Of a stretch of DNA of 64,000 nucleotides, positions 18,769-27,923 are shown piece after piece; within the stretch, counting starts at the first letter, position 1; each line of letters starts with the position of its first letter. The translations under genes were made by a program, and so were the position numbers. The DNA is from JAICYJ01 sp038212095. GTDB lineage: Bacteria > Actinomycetota > Thermoleophilia > Gaiellales > JAICJC01. The stretch lies in contig JBBQUW010000001.1 in assembly GCA_038212095.1 (NCBI GenBank), positions 62,001 through 126,000 of the forward strand, written 5' to 3'. The notes under the pieces are model-generated. The model was not told the origin of the DNA and did no database searches. It saw only the letters and a program-made list of their open reading frames with translations.

Positions 18769-19779
18769 CTAACCTGTGTTGTTCAGGATGAAGAGCACGA
18801 AGTAGCCCACCAGCAGCAGTGCCCAGCCGGCCAGCTGTACCATGTCGAGCACGCGCCGCCATGAGAACACCAGGCTCTCGCGCACGGTGGCGTCGATCGC
18901 CGCCAAGCTCTCGAGCTTGGCGCTGACGGCATCCCGCCAGTCGTTCAGGCACAGCTCATGCACGATCAGCCAGTAGACCCGCGCCGAGTACCACTCGCCG
19001 ATGAACAGCAGCGACTGGGCGGTCTTCTCAAACGCCAGCAGTAGCTCCAGCCGCTGCTCGACGACGGTTGCGATCGTCCGCTGGCGGCCGGGCCGCCAGC
19101 GCGGCCGGGGATCAGCCAGCTGGGTGCGCAGCTGCTCGAGGTTGCGCTCGATTGCGCGATCGAGCATGCGGTAGCGCAGCAGCTGATAGTTGCCGATCTT
19201 GAGCAGCTCGATGTCGTACTGGTGCCCGCCGTGGTCGGTGATGATGACGCCGCCCACCCAGTCCACGATCGTCAGGTCGCTGAGCGAGTAGCTGGCGCGG
19301 GCGCGCAGGATCTCCTCGACCTGCAGCGCACCGGGCTGCTTGGGCAGCGTCCGCACCAACCGGGCCAGCGGCGCGGCGTGATCGGCCACGAACGCCTCCG
19401 GCTCCGGGCACGCGTCGACCATCACCACCGTGTAGCGCACCTCGATCCCGGTCGACGCGCCCGCCTGCAGCAGCAGCTGGTCGTGCCGCGTGTCTTCGAT
19501 CGCCCGCTTGCGGGCGGGGGCGTCGTCGGCCAGCGCATCGGTCAGCTGGTAGCGGCAGTCGGCCAGCCACACCAGGTCGTCCAGCACCTGGCAGGTGATA
19601 TCGACACGCACGCCGTCGACCTCGATCGCTCGACCTCCGGCCGAGCGGAACTCGATCTCGACGGCGAAGAAGTCCGGCGCGTCGCGTGTTGCCGGCGTCT
19701 GCTCCAGCTCGCCAGGCGGAGCCGCGCCGGCCGGCAGCAGCAGCAGGTGGCAGAGGTCGATGTCCATCGCTTGGGCCAC
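18769..19779 (-). CDS. Tail-anchored hypothetical protein
   Basis: A 336-residue protein with a soluble alpha/beta body and a single C-terminal membrane helix (GWALLLVGYFVLFIL) that ends three residues before the stop region, so it is probably tail-anchored facing the cytoplasm. The layout recalls RMD1/DUF155-type proteins, but I cannot confirm homology. The start could be GTG 19779 or ATG 19767. It may share a transcript with the epimerase and rsgA genes upstream. Confidence 0.7.
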   Translation of the reverse strand: MAQAMDIDLCHLLLLPAGAAPPGELEQTPATRDAPDFFAVEIEFRSAGGRAIEVDGVRVDITCQVLDDLVWLADCRYQLTDALADDAPARKRAIEDTRHDQLLLQAGASTGIEVRYTVVMVDACPEPEAFVADHAAPLARLVRTLPKQPGALQVEEILRARASYSLSDLTIVDWVGGVIITDHGGHQYDIELLKIGNYQLLRYRMLDRAIERNLEQLRTQLADPRPRWRPGRQRTIATVVEQRLELLLAFEKTAQSLLFIGEWYSARVYWLIVHELCLNDWRDAVSAKLESLAAIDATVRESLVFSWRRVLDMVQLAGWALLLVGYFVLFILNNTG

Positions 19780-19805
19780 GCTACCTGACGGGCCGTGACC
19801 GCCGG

Positions 19806-20744
19806 CTACTCGATCGAGATCGAGACCACGCCGGTGTGGTGCTCGCCCGGCGCCAGCGTCAGCAGGCCGCGGCCGTCCACCAGCGCGTTGGTGGGCGCGG
19901 TCATCGGCTCGAAGCAGATCAGCTCCTGACCCGGAGGCGCGAACAGCTGCGCGTAGCCGTAGCCCTGGTCGAAACCGACCGCCAGCGTGCGGCCGCCGCC
20001 CGAAACTGTGCAGCGCGTGCCCGCTTCGACGTCGGCGAACGCGTCGTCGAAGTCGCGTGCTCCCAGCGCGCCGTCCAGCATCCGCGCTGGCTCGCGCTCA
20101 CCGGTCGGGATCATGTGCCGATCCAGCACCAGGCCGGTGGCGAACAGCGCCCTGATCCTCCACTCGGCCCGGTCGAGTCCGGGCAGCCGCAGGTAGGGGT
20201 GGTAGCCGAACGCCACCGGCACCGGGCCGTCCAGCGCCGTCAGGCTGGTGCGGATTGTCAGGCGAGCACCCTCGAGGCGCGCGTCCACCTCGAGCCGGTG
20301 CGGGAAGGGAAACACCTCGAGCACCTCCGGATGGAGCTGGCTGTCGAACACCGCCGTCAGCCACGCTGCGGTCTCAGACGCGTCGTGCGCCGTGACGTGA
20401 AACGGCATGTGACGGGCCAGCAGGCCGTGGATCGGCAGCCCGTTGTCGTCCAGGTGCAGCAGCGGCGAGCCGCGATCGAGCTTCACCTCGCGCCCCGCCG
20501 CGGCGTAGCGCAGGCCGCTCAGCCGGTTCGCCCACGGGTGCAGCAGCGGGATGCCCATCGTCGAGCCGCGCTCGGCGTAGGCCGACAGACCGCCCCGCTG
20601 TCCCAGCAGCTGCTCACCGCGGTGGGTCAGCGAGCAGCAGACCATGCCGAGCCCAGGTGCGAACTCGGCCACGGTCTGGGCGTCGTGCGCGACCAGCACC
20701 CGGATCGGCCGCTGGTCGCGCACTGTCAGGGTGGCGCCGTGCAT
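19806..20744 (-). CDS. Aldose 1-epimerase (mutarotase) family protein
   Basis: A 312-residue galactose mutarotase-like protein. Recognisable blocks are PLLHPWANRL, a central IHGLL (His of the active site), FGYHPYLRLPG (second His) and a late CFEPMTAPTNAL with the expected acidic/aromatic pattern. The family interconverts alpha and beta anomers of free or phosphorylated sugars. It begins nine bases after rsgA on the same strand, implying an operon. Confidence 0.87.
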   Translation of the reverse strand: MHGATLTVRDQRPIRVLVAHDAQTVAEFAPGLGMVCCSLTHRGEQLLGQRGGLSAYAERGSTMGIPLLHPWANRLSGLRYAAAGREVKLDRGSPLLHLDDNGLPIHGLLARHMPFHVTAHDASETAAWLTAVFDSQLHPEVLEVFPFPHRLEVDARLEGARLTIRTSLTALDGPVPVAFGYHPYLRLPGLDRAEWRIRALFATGLVLDRHMIPTGEREPARMLDGALGARDFDDAFADVEAGTRCTVSGGGRTLAVGFDQGYGYAQLFAPPGQELICFEPMTAPTNALVDGRGLLTLAPGEHHTGVVSISIE

Positions 20745-20753
20745 CTCCGGGAG

Positions 20754-21851
20754 CTACTCGCCGCGCGGCCGGGAGGCGTTTCGCATCGCCTTGTTCAGCG
20801 TCCTCCACCGCTTGCGCTCGTCGCTGTGGGCGCGCTTGTCCTGCTTGATCTCCTGGAACCGCATCTCGCGCAGCAGCTTGTTGTAGCTCTCCAGTCGGTC
20901 GGCCGGCAGCGTTCCGGCGGTGACCGCGGCGATCACGGCGCAACCGGGCTCCTGCTCGTGCCGGCAGTCGGCAAACTTGCACTGCGCTGCCAGTTCCTGC
21001 ACGTCCGAGAACGCCTGCTCCAGCCCGCCGCCTTCGCCCTCCCACAGGCTGACCGCGCGCATGCCCGGCGTGTCGATCAGCACGCCGCCGCCGGGCAGCG
21101 GAATCAGTTCGCGGTGGGTGGTCGTATGGCGCCCGCGGCCGTCGTCGCGCACGTCCGCCGTCTTCAACCGCTGCTCGCCTATCAGCCGGTTGACCAGGGT
21201 CGACTTGCCCGCACCTGACAGCCCCAGCAGCGCGACGGTGCGGTTGGCCGAAAGGTAGCGGTCGAGCAGATCGAGGTTTTCCCCGGTGGCGGCGCTGATC
21301 GCGTGCACCGGCACGCCGAAGGCGATTGTCTCGGCCTCGGCCACCACGGCCTCGACGTCCTCGCAGAGGTCGGTCTTGGTAAGCAGGATCACTGGCTGTG
21401 CGCCGCTCTGCCAGCCCAGCGTCAGGTAGCGCTCCAGCCGCCGCAGGCTGAACCGCTGGTCGAGCGCGTTCACCAGCAGCACCACGTCCACGTTTGCCGC
21501 GACCACCTGCTCGATCGTCTCCTCGCCGGAAGCCTGGCGGGTGAAGCCGGTGCGCCGTTCGAGCAGGAGGCGCAGCACGGCGTCGTCGCCACCGGATACG
21601 GCCGGGCGGAGCGCCGTCCAATCTCCCACCGCCGGCGGGGGGAACCGCACGGGCACGCCCGCGCGATGAACGCCGTCGGCAGCGAACACGCTGCAGATGC
21701 CGCGATCGACGCGGGCGATCCGTCCCGGCAGCAGGGTGCCGTCGGCGATGGCTGCGAACTCGGCGTCGCGGTCGGCATCCCAGCCCAGCCGCAACAGCCG
21801 ATCACTCTCAGGGGCCTGGTCGTTCTCGGCCCACCAGATGGGAACACTCAA
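20754..21851 (-). CDS. rsgA: Ribosome small-subunit-dependent GTPase A
   Basis: A circularly permuted GTPase that matures the 30S subunit. Order of motifs: N-terminal OB-fold, TKTD (G4), SAATGENL (G5), GLSGAGKSTLVN (G1), DTPGM (G3), then the zinc site CX4CXHX5C (CKFADCRHEQEPGC). The likely start is TTG 21851, with GGAGAG about seven bases upstream; the frame stays open further upstream, but that sequence is not conserved-looking. Length from TTG is 365 residues, within the family range. Confidence 0.93.
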   Translation of the reverse strand: MSVPIWWAENDQAPESDRLLRLGWDADRDAEFAAIADGTLLPGRIARVDRGICSVFAADGVHRAGVPVRFPPPAVGDWTALRPAVSGGDDAVLRLLLERRTGFTRQASGEETIEQVVAANVDVVLLVNALDQRFSLRRLERYLTLGWQSGAQPVILLTKTDLCEDVEAVVAEAETIAFGVPVHAISAATGENLDLLDRYLSANRTVALLGLSGAGKSTLVNRLIGEQRLKTADVRDDGRGRHTTTHRELIPLPGGGVLIDTPGMRAVSLWEGEGGGLEQAFSDVQELAAQCKFADCRHEQEPGCAVIAAVTAGTLPADRLESYNKLLREMRFQEIKQDKRAHSDERKRWRTLNKAMRNASRPRGE

Positions 21852-22019
21852 GGTCAGCTCTCCAGGGTTGTGGTCGTCCCCCGGAGGCGCGGGCTGTGCG
21901 ATGTCAGCGAGATGCGAGCCGGCGGGGGCATGTGGGGGTGCGCATTTCGGCGATCTCAGACATCGTTCCCCACCTCCCTCGACGGTTTGCCTACTGAACT
22001 TCGTGGGCAGTGTATCAAC

Positions 22020-22169
22020 TGATACCTCCGTGAAGTGGCGCATACCACTTTCGGGGAGGCTACCCTTAAGGCGCTCCATACCGACTCCGGGGTCCCGATG
22101 TCGCTTTGCCCGCTCGCGAAGCTTTGCCTTCGTGCGGGCATTCTCTGTCCCCCAGTAGGAGGTTCCGTC
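22020..22169 (+). promoter_or_regulatory. Structured 5' leader of the muralytic-type gene
   Basis: About 150 bases before the CTG start of the secreted protein. A strong stem-loop forms at about 22109-22140 (GCCCGC...GCGGGC with inner CGAAG/CTTCG), followed by AGGAGG at 22157-22162. Secreted wall hydrolase genes in actinobacteria are often preceded by the ydaO c-di-AMP riboswitch; I do not see its conserved blocks here, so this is an unassigned leader. Confidence 0.4.
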
Positions 22170-22730
22170 CTGCGGAAGGCACTGATCGTCGCCGCGATGA
22201 TGCTCGTGGCTACCACTACATCTGCATCAGCAGACACGTTGATACAGCTCCAGGGCACGGTGCCCGTGGCGACCACCACCACCAAGCAGACTGCGGTCAA
22301 GCTCTGGCGAAGCCGCGTTCGTGCCCATCGGCTCCAGGCGGTCGCCTACGCCGCAAGCCTCGGCGTCACGCTGCGGCCCGGCATGGTCGAGATGCACACC
22401 ACGGGCGTCCCATACCTCCAGTGGCTGGCGGTGCGATGGCGCGCTCGGGCGCACAGCTACCAGCTAATCCGCGCTCGGCGTTTTCCCGCGCTGATGTGCA
22501 TCCACTCGCTCGAGGGTAGCTGGGTCGCATACAGCTCAGCCGGCTACTACGGCGGCTTTCAGATGAGCCGCACGTTCATGGCTCACTGGGGTGCGGACAA
22601 GCTCGCCAAGTACGGCGGCCACGACGCCCGCTACTGGACGGCACACGACCAGCTGGCCGTCGCCAGCCGGGCGGTGGCCCACCTCGGCTACTCACCGTGG
22701 CCCAACACGGCGGCTGCCTGCGGACTCTGA
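22170..22730 (+). CDS. Secreted resuscitation-factor-like muralytic protein
   Basis: A 186-residue protein with a signal peptide (RKALIVAAMMLVATTTSASA) and a C-terminal lysozyme-like domain (CIHSLEGSWVAY, GGFQMS, Trp-rich end SPWPNTAAACG), resembling Rpf or transglycosylase-like domains; the Glu in HSLEG is the candidate catalytic residue. A perfect AGGAGG lies seven bases before a CTG codon that begins the signal peptide, so CTG is the probable start. Upstream in-frame ATGs (22035, 22098) would add an odd cationic stretch before the signal. Confidence 0.75.
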   Translation: MRKALIVAAMMLVATTTSASADTLIQLQGTVPVATTTTKQTAVKLWRSRVRAHRLQAVAYAASLGVTLRPGMVEMHTTGVPYLQWLAVRWRARAHSYQLIRARRFPALMCIHSLEGSWVAYSSAGYYGGFQMSRTFMAHWGADKLAKYGGHDARYWTAHDQLAVASRAVAHLGYSPWPNTAAACGL

Positions 22731-22738
22731 CCGCCCCC

Positions 22739-23944
22739 TCACGTGACCCGGGAGCGCGCCCGGCCGTAGTTCAGGTGCAGACGCCGTTCCACCACTCGCC
22801 GGGTGGCGGCGACGGCGTGCTGGACGTCCGCAAAGCGCGTCGTCAGCGGCGGCAACCCCAGCCGCAGGATGTCGGGCTCGCGAAAGTCGGTCAGCACGGA
22901 TTCGTGGTCGACCAGCCCGCGAGTGATGCGCCATGCATCCTCGTGCCGCAGCGCGACGTGGCCGCCGCGGCGCGCGCCGTCGCGTGGTGACGCGAGCGAG
23001 AAGCCGATGTCTGACAGGTCGCGATCGGCGATCGCGATCGCATGGGCGGTCAGCAGGCGGCTCTTGGCCCGGATGGCTTCGATGCCGACCTCTGCCACCA
23101 GCCGCACCGCGGCCTCGATCGATGCCAGGTCGAGCACGCTGGGCGTGCCGGTGAGGAAGCGATCAATGCCGTCCGCAGGCTGATAGTGCTCACCCATCGC
23201 GAACTGGTCGCGCTGGCCAAACCAGCCCTGGATCGGGCTGCGCAGCGCGTCACACAGCTCGCGACGGACGTAGAGAAACGCGGGCGCGCCCGGGCCGGCG
23301 GAGAGGTACTTGTATGTACAGCCGACCGCCATGTCGGCCTGGTCGCGATCGAGCCGCACGTCGACGACGCCCACCGAGTGGCTGACGTCCCACAGGATCA
23401 GGGCGCCGCATGCGTGCGCGGCCGCCGAGTGGGCGGCCATGTCGCGCAGCTCGCCGGTGCGGTAGTCGACGTGCGAGCACACAACCAGCGCGGTGTCGTC
23501 GCCCACCTCGTGGCGAACATCCAGCCCCCGCCGCTGCGCCAGCCCGGCCAGCACGTAGCGGTCGGTGGGGAACTCGTCGCCGTCGATCACCACCGACCGC
23601 CGGTCGGGGCGCGCGTCGAGCGCCGCGGAGGCCAGCTTGTAGAGGTTGACGGTGGTGGAGTCGCTCACCACCACCTGGCCGGCGGCCGCGCCCAGCACCG
23701 CCTCGCCGATCAAGTCGCCGACCGCCGCCGGCAGCTCGATCCAGTCCGACCAGCCTGCCACCAGCCGCCGTCGCCACTCGTCGGCTCGGCCCGAGATGGC
23801 GTCGATGGCGTCGTGCGATGGCATGCCCAGCGAGTTGCCGTCCATGTACACCATCTGCCGATCGGGCTGCGCGAAGCGGCCGAGCACGGCTGACAGCGGG
23901 TCAGCGGCGTCCAGCGCGGCGCTGTCTAGAGTCGCTGCAGCCAC
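22739..23944 (-). CDS. kynU: Kynureninase
   Basis: A 401-residue PLP enzyme that cleaves kynurenine to anthranilate and alanine. Seen are YMDGNSLG near the N-terminus, VSDSTTVNLYK, LWDVSHSVG (PLP-binding Asp) and CTYKYLSAGPGAPAF with the Schiff-base Lys. GTG 23944 overlaps the 3' end of the upstream hydrolase gene by 19 bases, so the two are co-transcribed. It indicates tryptophan degradation through kynurenine. A tryptophan 2,3-dioxygenase gene is not in the window. Confidence 0.93.
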   Translation of the reverse strand: MAAATLDSAALDAADPLSAVLGRFAQPDRQMVYMDGNSLGMPSHDAIDAISGRADEWRRRLVAGWSDWIELPAAVGDLIGEAVLGAAAGQVVVSDSTTVNLYKLASAALDARPDRRSVVIDGDEFPTDRYVLAGLAQRRGLDVRHEVGDDTALVVCSHVDYRTGELRDMAAHSAAAHACGALILWDVSHSVGVVDVRLDRDQADMAVGCTYKYLSAGPGAPAFLYVRRELCDALRSPIQGWFGQRDQFAMGEHYQPADGIDRFLTGTPSVLDLASIEAAVRLVAEVGIEAIRAKSRLLTAHAIAIADRDLSDIGFSLASPRDGARRGGHVALRHEDAWRITRGLVDHESVLTDFREPDILRLGLPPLTTRFADVQHAVAATRRVVERRLHLNYGRARSRVT

Positions 23945-24570
23945 TCGGCAACGATACGCCAGGCCGACGAAGCGGGGTCGAGGTGCTCGTAGTGGCCGTC
24001 CTGCTCGAGCTCCGCAAGCCGGCAATCGTCGCCGGCCGTCTGGGCCGCATCGCGGTAACGGCGCGACTGCGCGACCGGCACGATCTCGTCGCGCAGGCCG
24101 TGCACCAGCAGAGCCGGCTTGCCCAGCGGCAGCCGCTCGATCGGCGACGCCTGCGCGAACAGCTCCTCTCGCCCACCCAGCAGCCGTTTCACCTGGCCGC
24201 CGCAGACGCCCAGACGGGCCGCCTCCCGGAGGTCGAGAATGCCGGCCTGGGAGACCGTCGCGACCACGTTTGGCAGGGACGCCGCCCACACCGCAAGCTG
24301 CCCGCCGGCCGAGTGGCGGACCGTCACCACGTCTCCCTCGATGGCGGTGATCGCGACCGCCACGTCGTCGAACGTGGCCGGCCAACCACCGCCCCGCAGC
24401 AGGCCCAGCCGGCGGTACTCGAGATTGCGGACGCTGAATCCGCGACGCTCGAGATCGGCCGCCACTCCCCGCATCAGGTCGCGCCCGTAGCGTTGCCGCC
24501 AGCAACCGCCGTGGATCAGCGCCACCGTGAGCGGCCGCGCAGCGGCCTGTGGAGGGGACGGCACGCTCAA
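23926..24570 (-). CDS. Alpha/beta hydrolase, probable kynurenine formamidase
   Basis: A 214-residue alpha/beta hydrolase with HGGCW near residue 20 (the HGGxW oxyanion motif of arylformamidases), nucleophile elbow RHSAGG, Asp in LRDEIVP and His in DGHYEH. Placement directly before and overlapping kynU makes N-formylkynurenine hydrolysis the best guess. The first elbow residue is Arg rather than the usual Gly. Start is TTG 24570 or GTG 24564; both are non-ATG. Confidence 0.8.
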   Translation of the reverse strand: MSVPSPPQAAARPLTVALIHGGCWRQRYGRDLMRGVAADLERRGFSVRNLEYRRLGLLRGGGWPATFDDVAVAITAIEGDVVTVRHSAGGQLAVWAASLPNVVATVSQAGILDLREAARLGVCGGQVKRLLGGREELFAQASPIERLPLGKPALLVHGLRDEIVPVAQSRRYRDAAQTAGDDCRLAELEQDGHYEHLDPASSAWRIVAEWLQRL

Positions 24571-24606
24571 GAGCGGCCGCTCCGGCGCCGATGAACCAGA
24601 ACCCTC

Positions 24607-27201
24607 ATGGCCTCATCTGACCGTCTCCGCGCGCTGGTGAACCTGTCGCGCACGCTCTCGTCCAGCCTTGACCTGGAGGATGTGCTGCGCCGATTCACCG
24701 ACCACGCCACCGCCGTCACCGGCGCCGCTGCCACGGCCGTCTCGCTGTGGGATCGGGAGAGGGACGTGCTGATCACGCTGACAGACTACGAGAACCACGT
24801 GGTGGGCGAGATCGCGCAGGCTGACCAGGAGTATCCGCTGGCCGACTACCCGGACTCGCGGCGTGTGATGGAGCAGTGCGTGCCGCTCGTGATCAGCACC
24901 GGCGACCAGTGCATCGATCCTGCCGAGCGGAGCATCCTGGAGCGGCTGGGGTACCGCTCGCTGCTGATGATGCCACTGGTGTCGCGTGGTGAGTCGATCG
25001 GGCTGATGGAGATCGCCGACGTGCGCGACCGCGTCTGGGATGAGGACATGGATTTCTTCGGCGCGCTGTGCGATGTGGTCGCCGCCGCCGTCCACAACGC
25101 CGTGCTGACCGATGAGCACCACAAGGTCGAGAGCCGCCTGCGGGCGCTGGTCGAGAACCTGCCCGCGGTCACCTACGTCGACCTGGCGGGCAGCGGCGAT
25201 CCGGTCTACGTCAGTCCACAGATCTTGGGCATGGTTGGCGTTCCGGCGGAGGAGTGGCTGGATGGTTCGGACGGCTGGGTGAAGCGGATGCATCCCGACG
25301 ACCGCCACACGGTCGAGGCGTACCGAAAGACGGTCGAGACCGGCTGTCCCTACAGCGCCTCGTACCGGCTTATCGGGCTGGACGGCCGCACGCGGTGGTT
25401 CCGCGACGACGCCGTCGCCGTCTGTGACGAGGCCGGCGTGCCGCAGTTCATCCAGGGCGTGATCTTCGACGTCACCGAGCAGAAGGAGGCCGAGGCCGGC
25501 ATGCTCGCGTCCGAGGCGCGCTTCCGTGAGATGCTCGAGAACGTGCGGCTGGCGGCGGTCACGCGCGACACCGAGGGGCGCATCACGTTCTGCAACGAGT
25601 ACCTGGCCGAGCTGTCTGGCTGGTGGGAGGACGAGCTGATCGGCAGGCAGTGGAGCGAGACGTTCACGCCCGAAGACGAGCGCGAGCTCGAGCTGCGAGC
25701 CGGCAGGATGGTGTCGGCCGGCTCTGTGATCGCGCACTACGAGAGCTCGATCGTCACACGCACCGGTGAGCGGCGGCTGTTCTCGTGGAACAACACGCTA
25801 CTGCGCGACGCCGAAGGGCGTGTGACGGGCACGGCGTCGGTGGGAGAGGACATCACCGACCGGCGGCGCGCCGAGCTGGAAGAGCGGTTGGCATACCACG
25901 ACCCGCTGACCGGCCTGCCCAACCGGATCCTGTTCCAGGAGCACCTCGACGTCGCGCTGGCGCGCGCGGAGCGTGCCGGCCGTGGCGTGGCCGTACTGTA
26001 CGTCGACCTCGACGACTTCAAGCTGGTCAACGACAGCTTCGGGCACGGCGCCGGCGATCAGCTGCTGTGTGAGGTGGCCGCGCGCCTGAGTGGCTCAACC
26101 CGGGCCGCCGACATCGTCGCCCGCCAGGGCGGTGACGAGTTTCTGATCCTGATCGCCGACGTCGAGACCGACGAGCACGGGGCCGACATCGATGTGGCCG
26201 ACGTCGCCCGCCGCGTCGCGGAGCAGGTGCGCGAGGCGCTGCAGCGGCCGATGGTGCTGTCGGACACGGAGATCTACACCAGCGCCAGCCTCGGCATCAG
26301 CGTCTACCCGGGTGACGCCGGTGACGCCGAGAGCCTGCTCAAGCACGCCGACATCGCGATGTACAAGGCGAAGGAGTCCGGCCGCGATGGCTACCAGCTG
26401 TTCTCGGCCAGCGGACACGACCCGCGCGCCCAGCTCTCGATGGCCGGCCGGCTGCGGCGGGCGGTCGAGCGCGACGAGCTGATGCTGCACTACCAGCCGC
26501 TGGTGGCGCTCGACACGGGTGAGATCGTCGGTGCCGAGGCGCTGATCCGCTGGCAGGATCAGGAGCGCGGCCTGGTGATGCCGGGAGACTTCATCCCGCT
26601 GGCCGAGCGCACCGGCCTGATCGGACCGATCTCGGACTGGGTGATCGAGGAGGCCTGCCGCCAGAGCGCGGCGTGGCGCGCCGCCGGGCTCGACCTCTAC
26701 GTCTCGGTCAACCTGCCGGCCGTCTTCTGGCAGCCGACCGCGATGCGCCAGGTGCTGGCCACCATCGAGCGCTTCGGCCTCAGTGCCGACCGCATGATGG
26801 TCGAGATCACGGAGTCGACGATGATGTCGGACACGAACCGCTCGGAGCCGATCATCGCCGAGCTGCACGAGCGCGGCCTGCGGCTCGCGATCGACGACTT
26901 CGGTACCGGCCACTCCTCACTCGCGCGCCTGAACCAGATGCTCGTCACCACGCTCAAGATCGACCGCTCGTTCATCGCCGACCTGCCACACGATCGCAGC
27001 TCGGCCGTGCTGGTGGCGACCATCATCCAGATGGCCCACAACCTCGGGCTGCACCCGCTCGCCGAGGGCATCGAGACCGAGGCGCAGCGGCGCTTCCTGA
27101 TCGAGCACAACTGCCCGCTCGGTCAGGGCTTCCTGTTCAGCCGGCCGGTGCCCGCCGCGGAGATGGAACGCCTGTACCTCGCCCGGCGTCAGGCTGCCTG
27201 A
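24607..27201 (+). CDS. GAF-PAS-PAS-GGDEF-EAL cyclic di-GMP protein
   Basis: An 864-residue cytoplasmic signalling protein with no membrane helix. Domains: GAF (about 10-170), PAS (about 178-297), PAS (about 300-420), GGDEF (about 430-600, intact RQGGDEF near 505) and EAL (about 605-860, intact GAEALIRW near 641 and DDFGTGHSS). Both catalytic signatures look complete, so it could make and degrade c-di-GMP under control of the sensor domains. It is divergent from the kyn genes. The signal is unknown. Confidence 0.95.
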   Translation: MASSDRLRALVNLSRTLSSSLDLEDVLRRFTDHATAVTGAAATAVSLWDRERDVLITLTDYENHVVGEIAQADQEYPLADYPDSRRVMEQCVPLVISTGDQCIDPAERSILERLGYRSLLMMPLVSRGESIGLMEIADVRDRVWDEDMDFFGALCDVVAAAVHNAVLTDEHHKVESRLRALVENLPAVTYVDLAGSGDPVYVSPQILGMVGVPAEEWLDGSDGWVKRMHPDDRHTVEAYRKTVETGCPYSASYRLIGLDGRTRWFRDDAVAVCDEAGVPQFIQGVIFDVTEQKEAEAGMLASEARFREMLENVRLAAVTRDTEGRITFCNEYLAELSGWWEDELIGRQWSETFTPEDERELELRAGRMVSAGSVIAHYESSIVTRTGERRLFSWNNTLLRDAEGRVTGTASVGEDITDRRRAELEERLAYHDPLTGLPNRILFQEHLDVALARAERAGRGVAVLYVDLDDFKLVNDSFGHGAGDQLLCEVAARLSGSTRAADIVARQGGDEFLILIADVETDEHGADIDVADVARRVAEQVREALQRPMVLSDTEIYTSASLGISVYPGDAGDAESLLKHADIAMYKAKESGRDGYQLFSASGHDPRAQLSMAGRLRRAVERDELMLHYQPLVALDTGEIVGAEALIRWQDQERGLVMPGDFIPLAERTGLIGPISDWVIEEACRQSAAWRAAGLDLYVSVNLPAVFWQPTAMRQVLATIERFGLSADRMMVEITESTMMSDTNRSEPIIAELHERGLRLAIDDFGTGHSSLARLNQMLVTTLKIDRSFIADLPHDRSSAVLVATIIQMAHNLGLHPLAEGIETEAQRRFLIEHNCPLGQGFLFSRPVPAAEMERLYLARRQAA

Positions 27202-27248
27202 CCTCACGAAACGGGCGTTGCTGGCGGGGCGGCCGCTATCCTTCTGGT

Positions 27249-27860
27249 ATGTCGATCACCATCACGGACGCTGCGATCGAGCGCGTGCTGGAAGCGCGAG
27301 CGCTGGAGCAGGAGCCGGACGGGCTGGCGCTGTGGGTCGAGATTGTGGGCGTAGCCGGCGCCGCGTACCAGTACGACATGTCGTTCCTGCGAACCGACGA
27401 GATCGACGAGACTGACGTGGTGGTGGAGCTGCCACAGATCGCGATCGTGGTGCCGCGGCTGGATGCGCCGGCGCTCGATCTGGCCACCATCGACGTCGAT
27501 AGCCAGCTCGGGGGTGGGCTGGTGATCGACAATCCAAAGACGCCGATGCCCAGCAGCGCGACGCTCGGCATGGGCCCGCTGCCGGAGCTGAGTGGTCACG
27601 TCGAGGATCGCGTGCGGCAGGTGCTCGAGCTACAGATCAACCCTGCGATCGCCGCCCACGGCGGCACGGCCGAGCTGGTTGCGGTCGAGGACGGCAGCGC
27701 CTTTCTGCGGCTGGGCGGCGGCTGTGTCGGCTGCGGCATGGTCGCGGCCACGCTCAAGCAGGGCGTCGAGTCGGCGATCCGGGCCGGCGTACCGGAGATC
27801 TCACGCGTGGTCGACGTCACCGATCACGCCGCCGGCACGAACCCCTACTACCAGCCGTAG
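27249..27860 (+). CDS. Nfu-type iron-sulfur cluster biogenesis protein
   Basis: A 203-residue protein with an N-terminal IscA-like fold lacking its cysteines and a C-terminal NifU-like domain (NPAIAAHGGTAELV, then GGGCVGCGM with the CxxC that holds a bridging cluster). This two-domain layout matches NfuA, which delivers Fe-S clusters to target proteins. ATG 27249 has TATCCT six bases upstream (leaderless), and upstream in-frame sequence is not protein-like. Confidence 0.88.
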   Translation: MSITITDAAIERVLEARALEQEPDGLALWVEIVGVAGAAYQYDMSFLRTDEIDETDVVVELPQIAIVVPRLDAPALDLATIDVDSQLGGGLVIDNPKTPMPSSATLGMGPLPELSGHVEDRVRQVLELQINPAIAAHGGTAELVAVEDGSAFLRLGGGCVGCGMVAATLKQGVESAIRAGVPEISRVVDVTDHAAGTNPYYQP

Positions 27861-27923
27861 GGCGCCGCCTCCACGTTGCCGGCCGCTGGGTCGTCGCTCG
27901 ATGGTGCCTGGCACCGCGTGCGC

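Noticed and set aside
22020..22169. c-di-AMP (ydaO) riboswitch
   Set aside because: The context fits, but the conserved sequence blocks of the class are not present by eye.
23945..24505. Extension of kynU to a protein of nearly 600 residues
   Set aside because: The extra part overlaps the formamidase gene on the same strand and has shadow-frame composition; the GTG at 23944 matches the family length.
26673..27248. N-terminal extension of the nfu-type gene into the upstream gene
   Set aside because: The extension is an Arg-rich shadow of the GGDEF-EAL gene, and a leaderless start exists at 27249.
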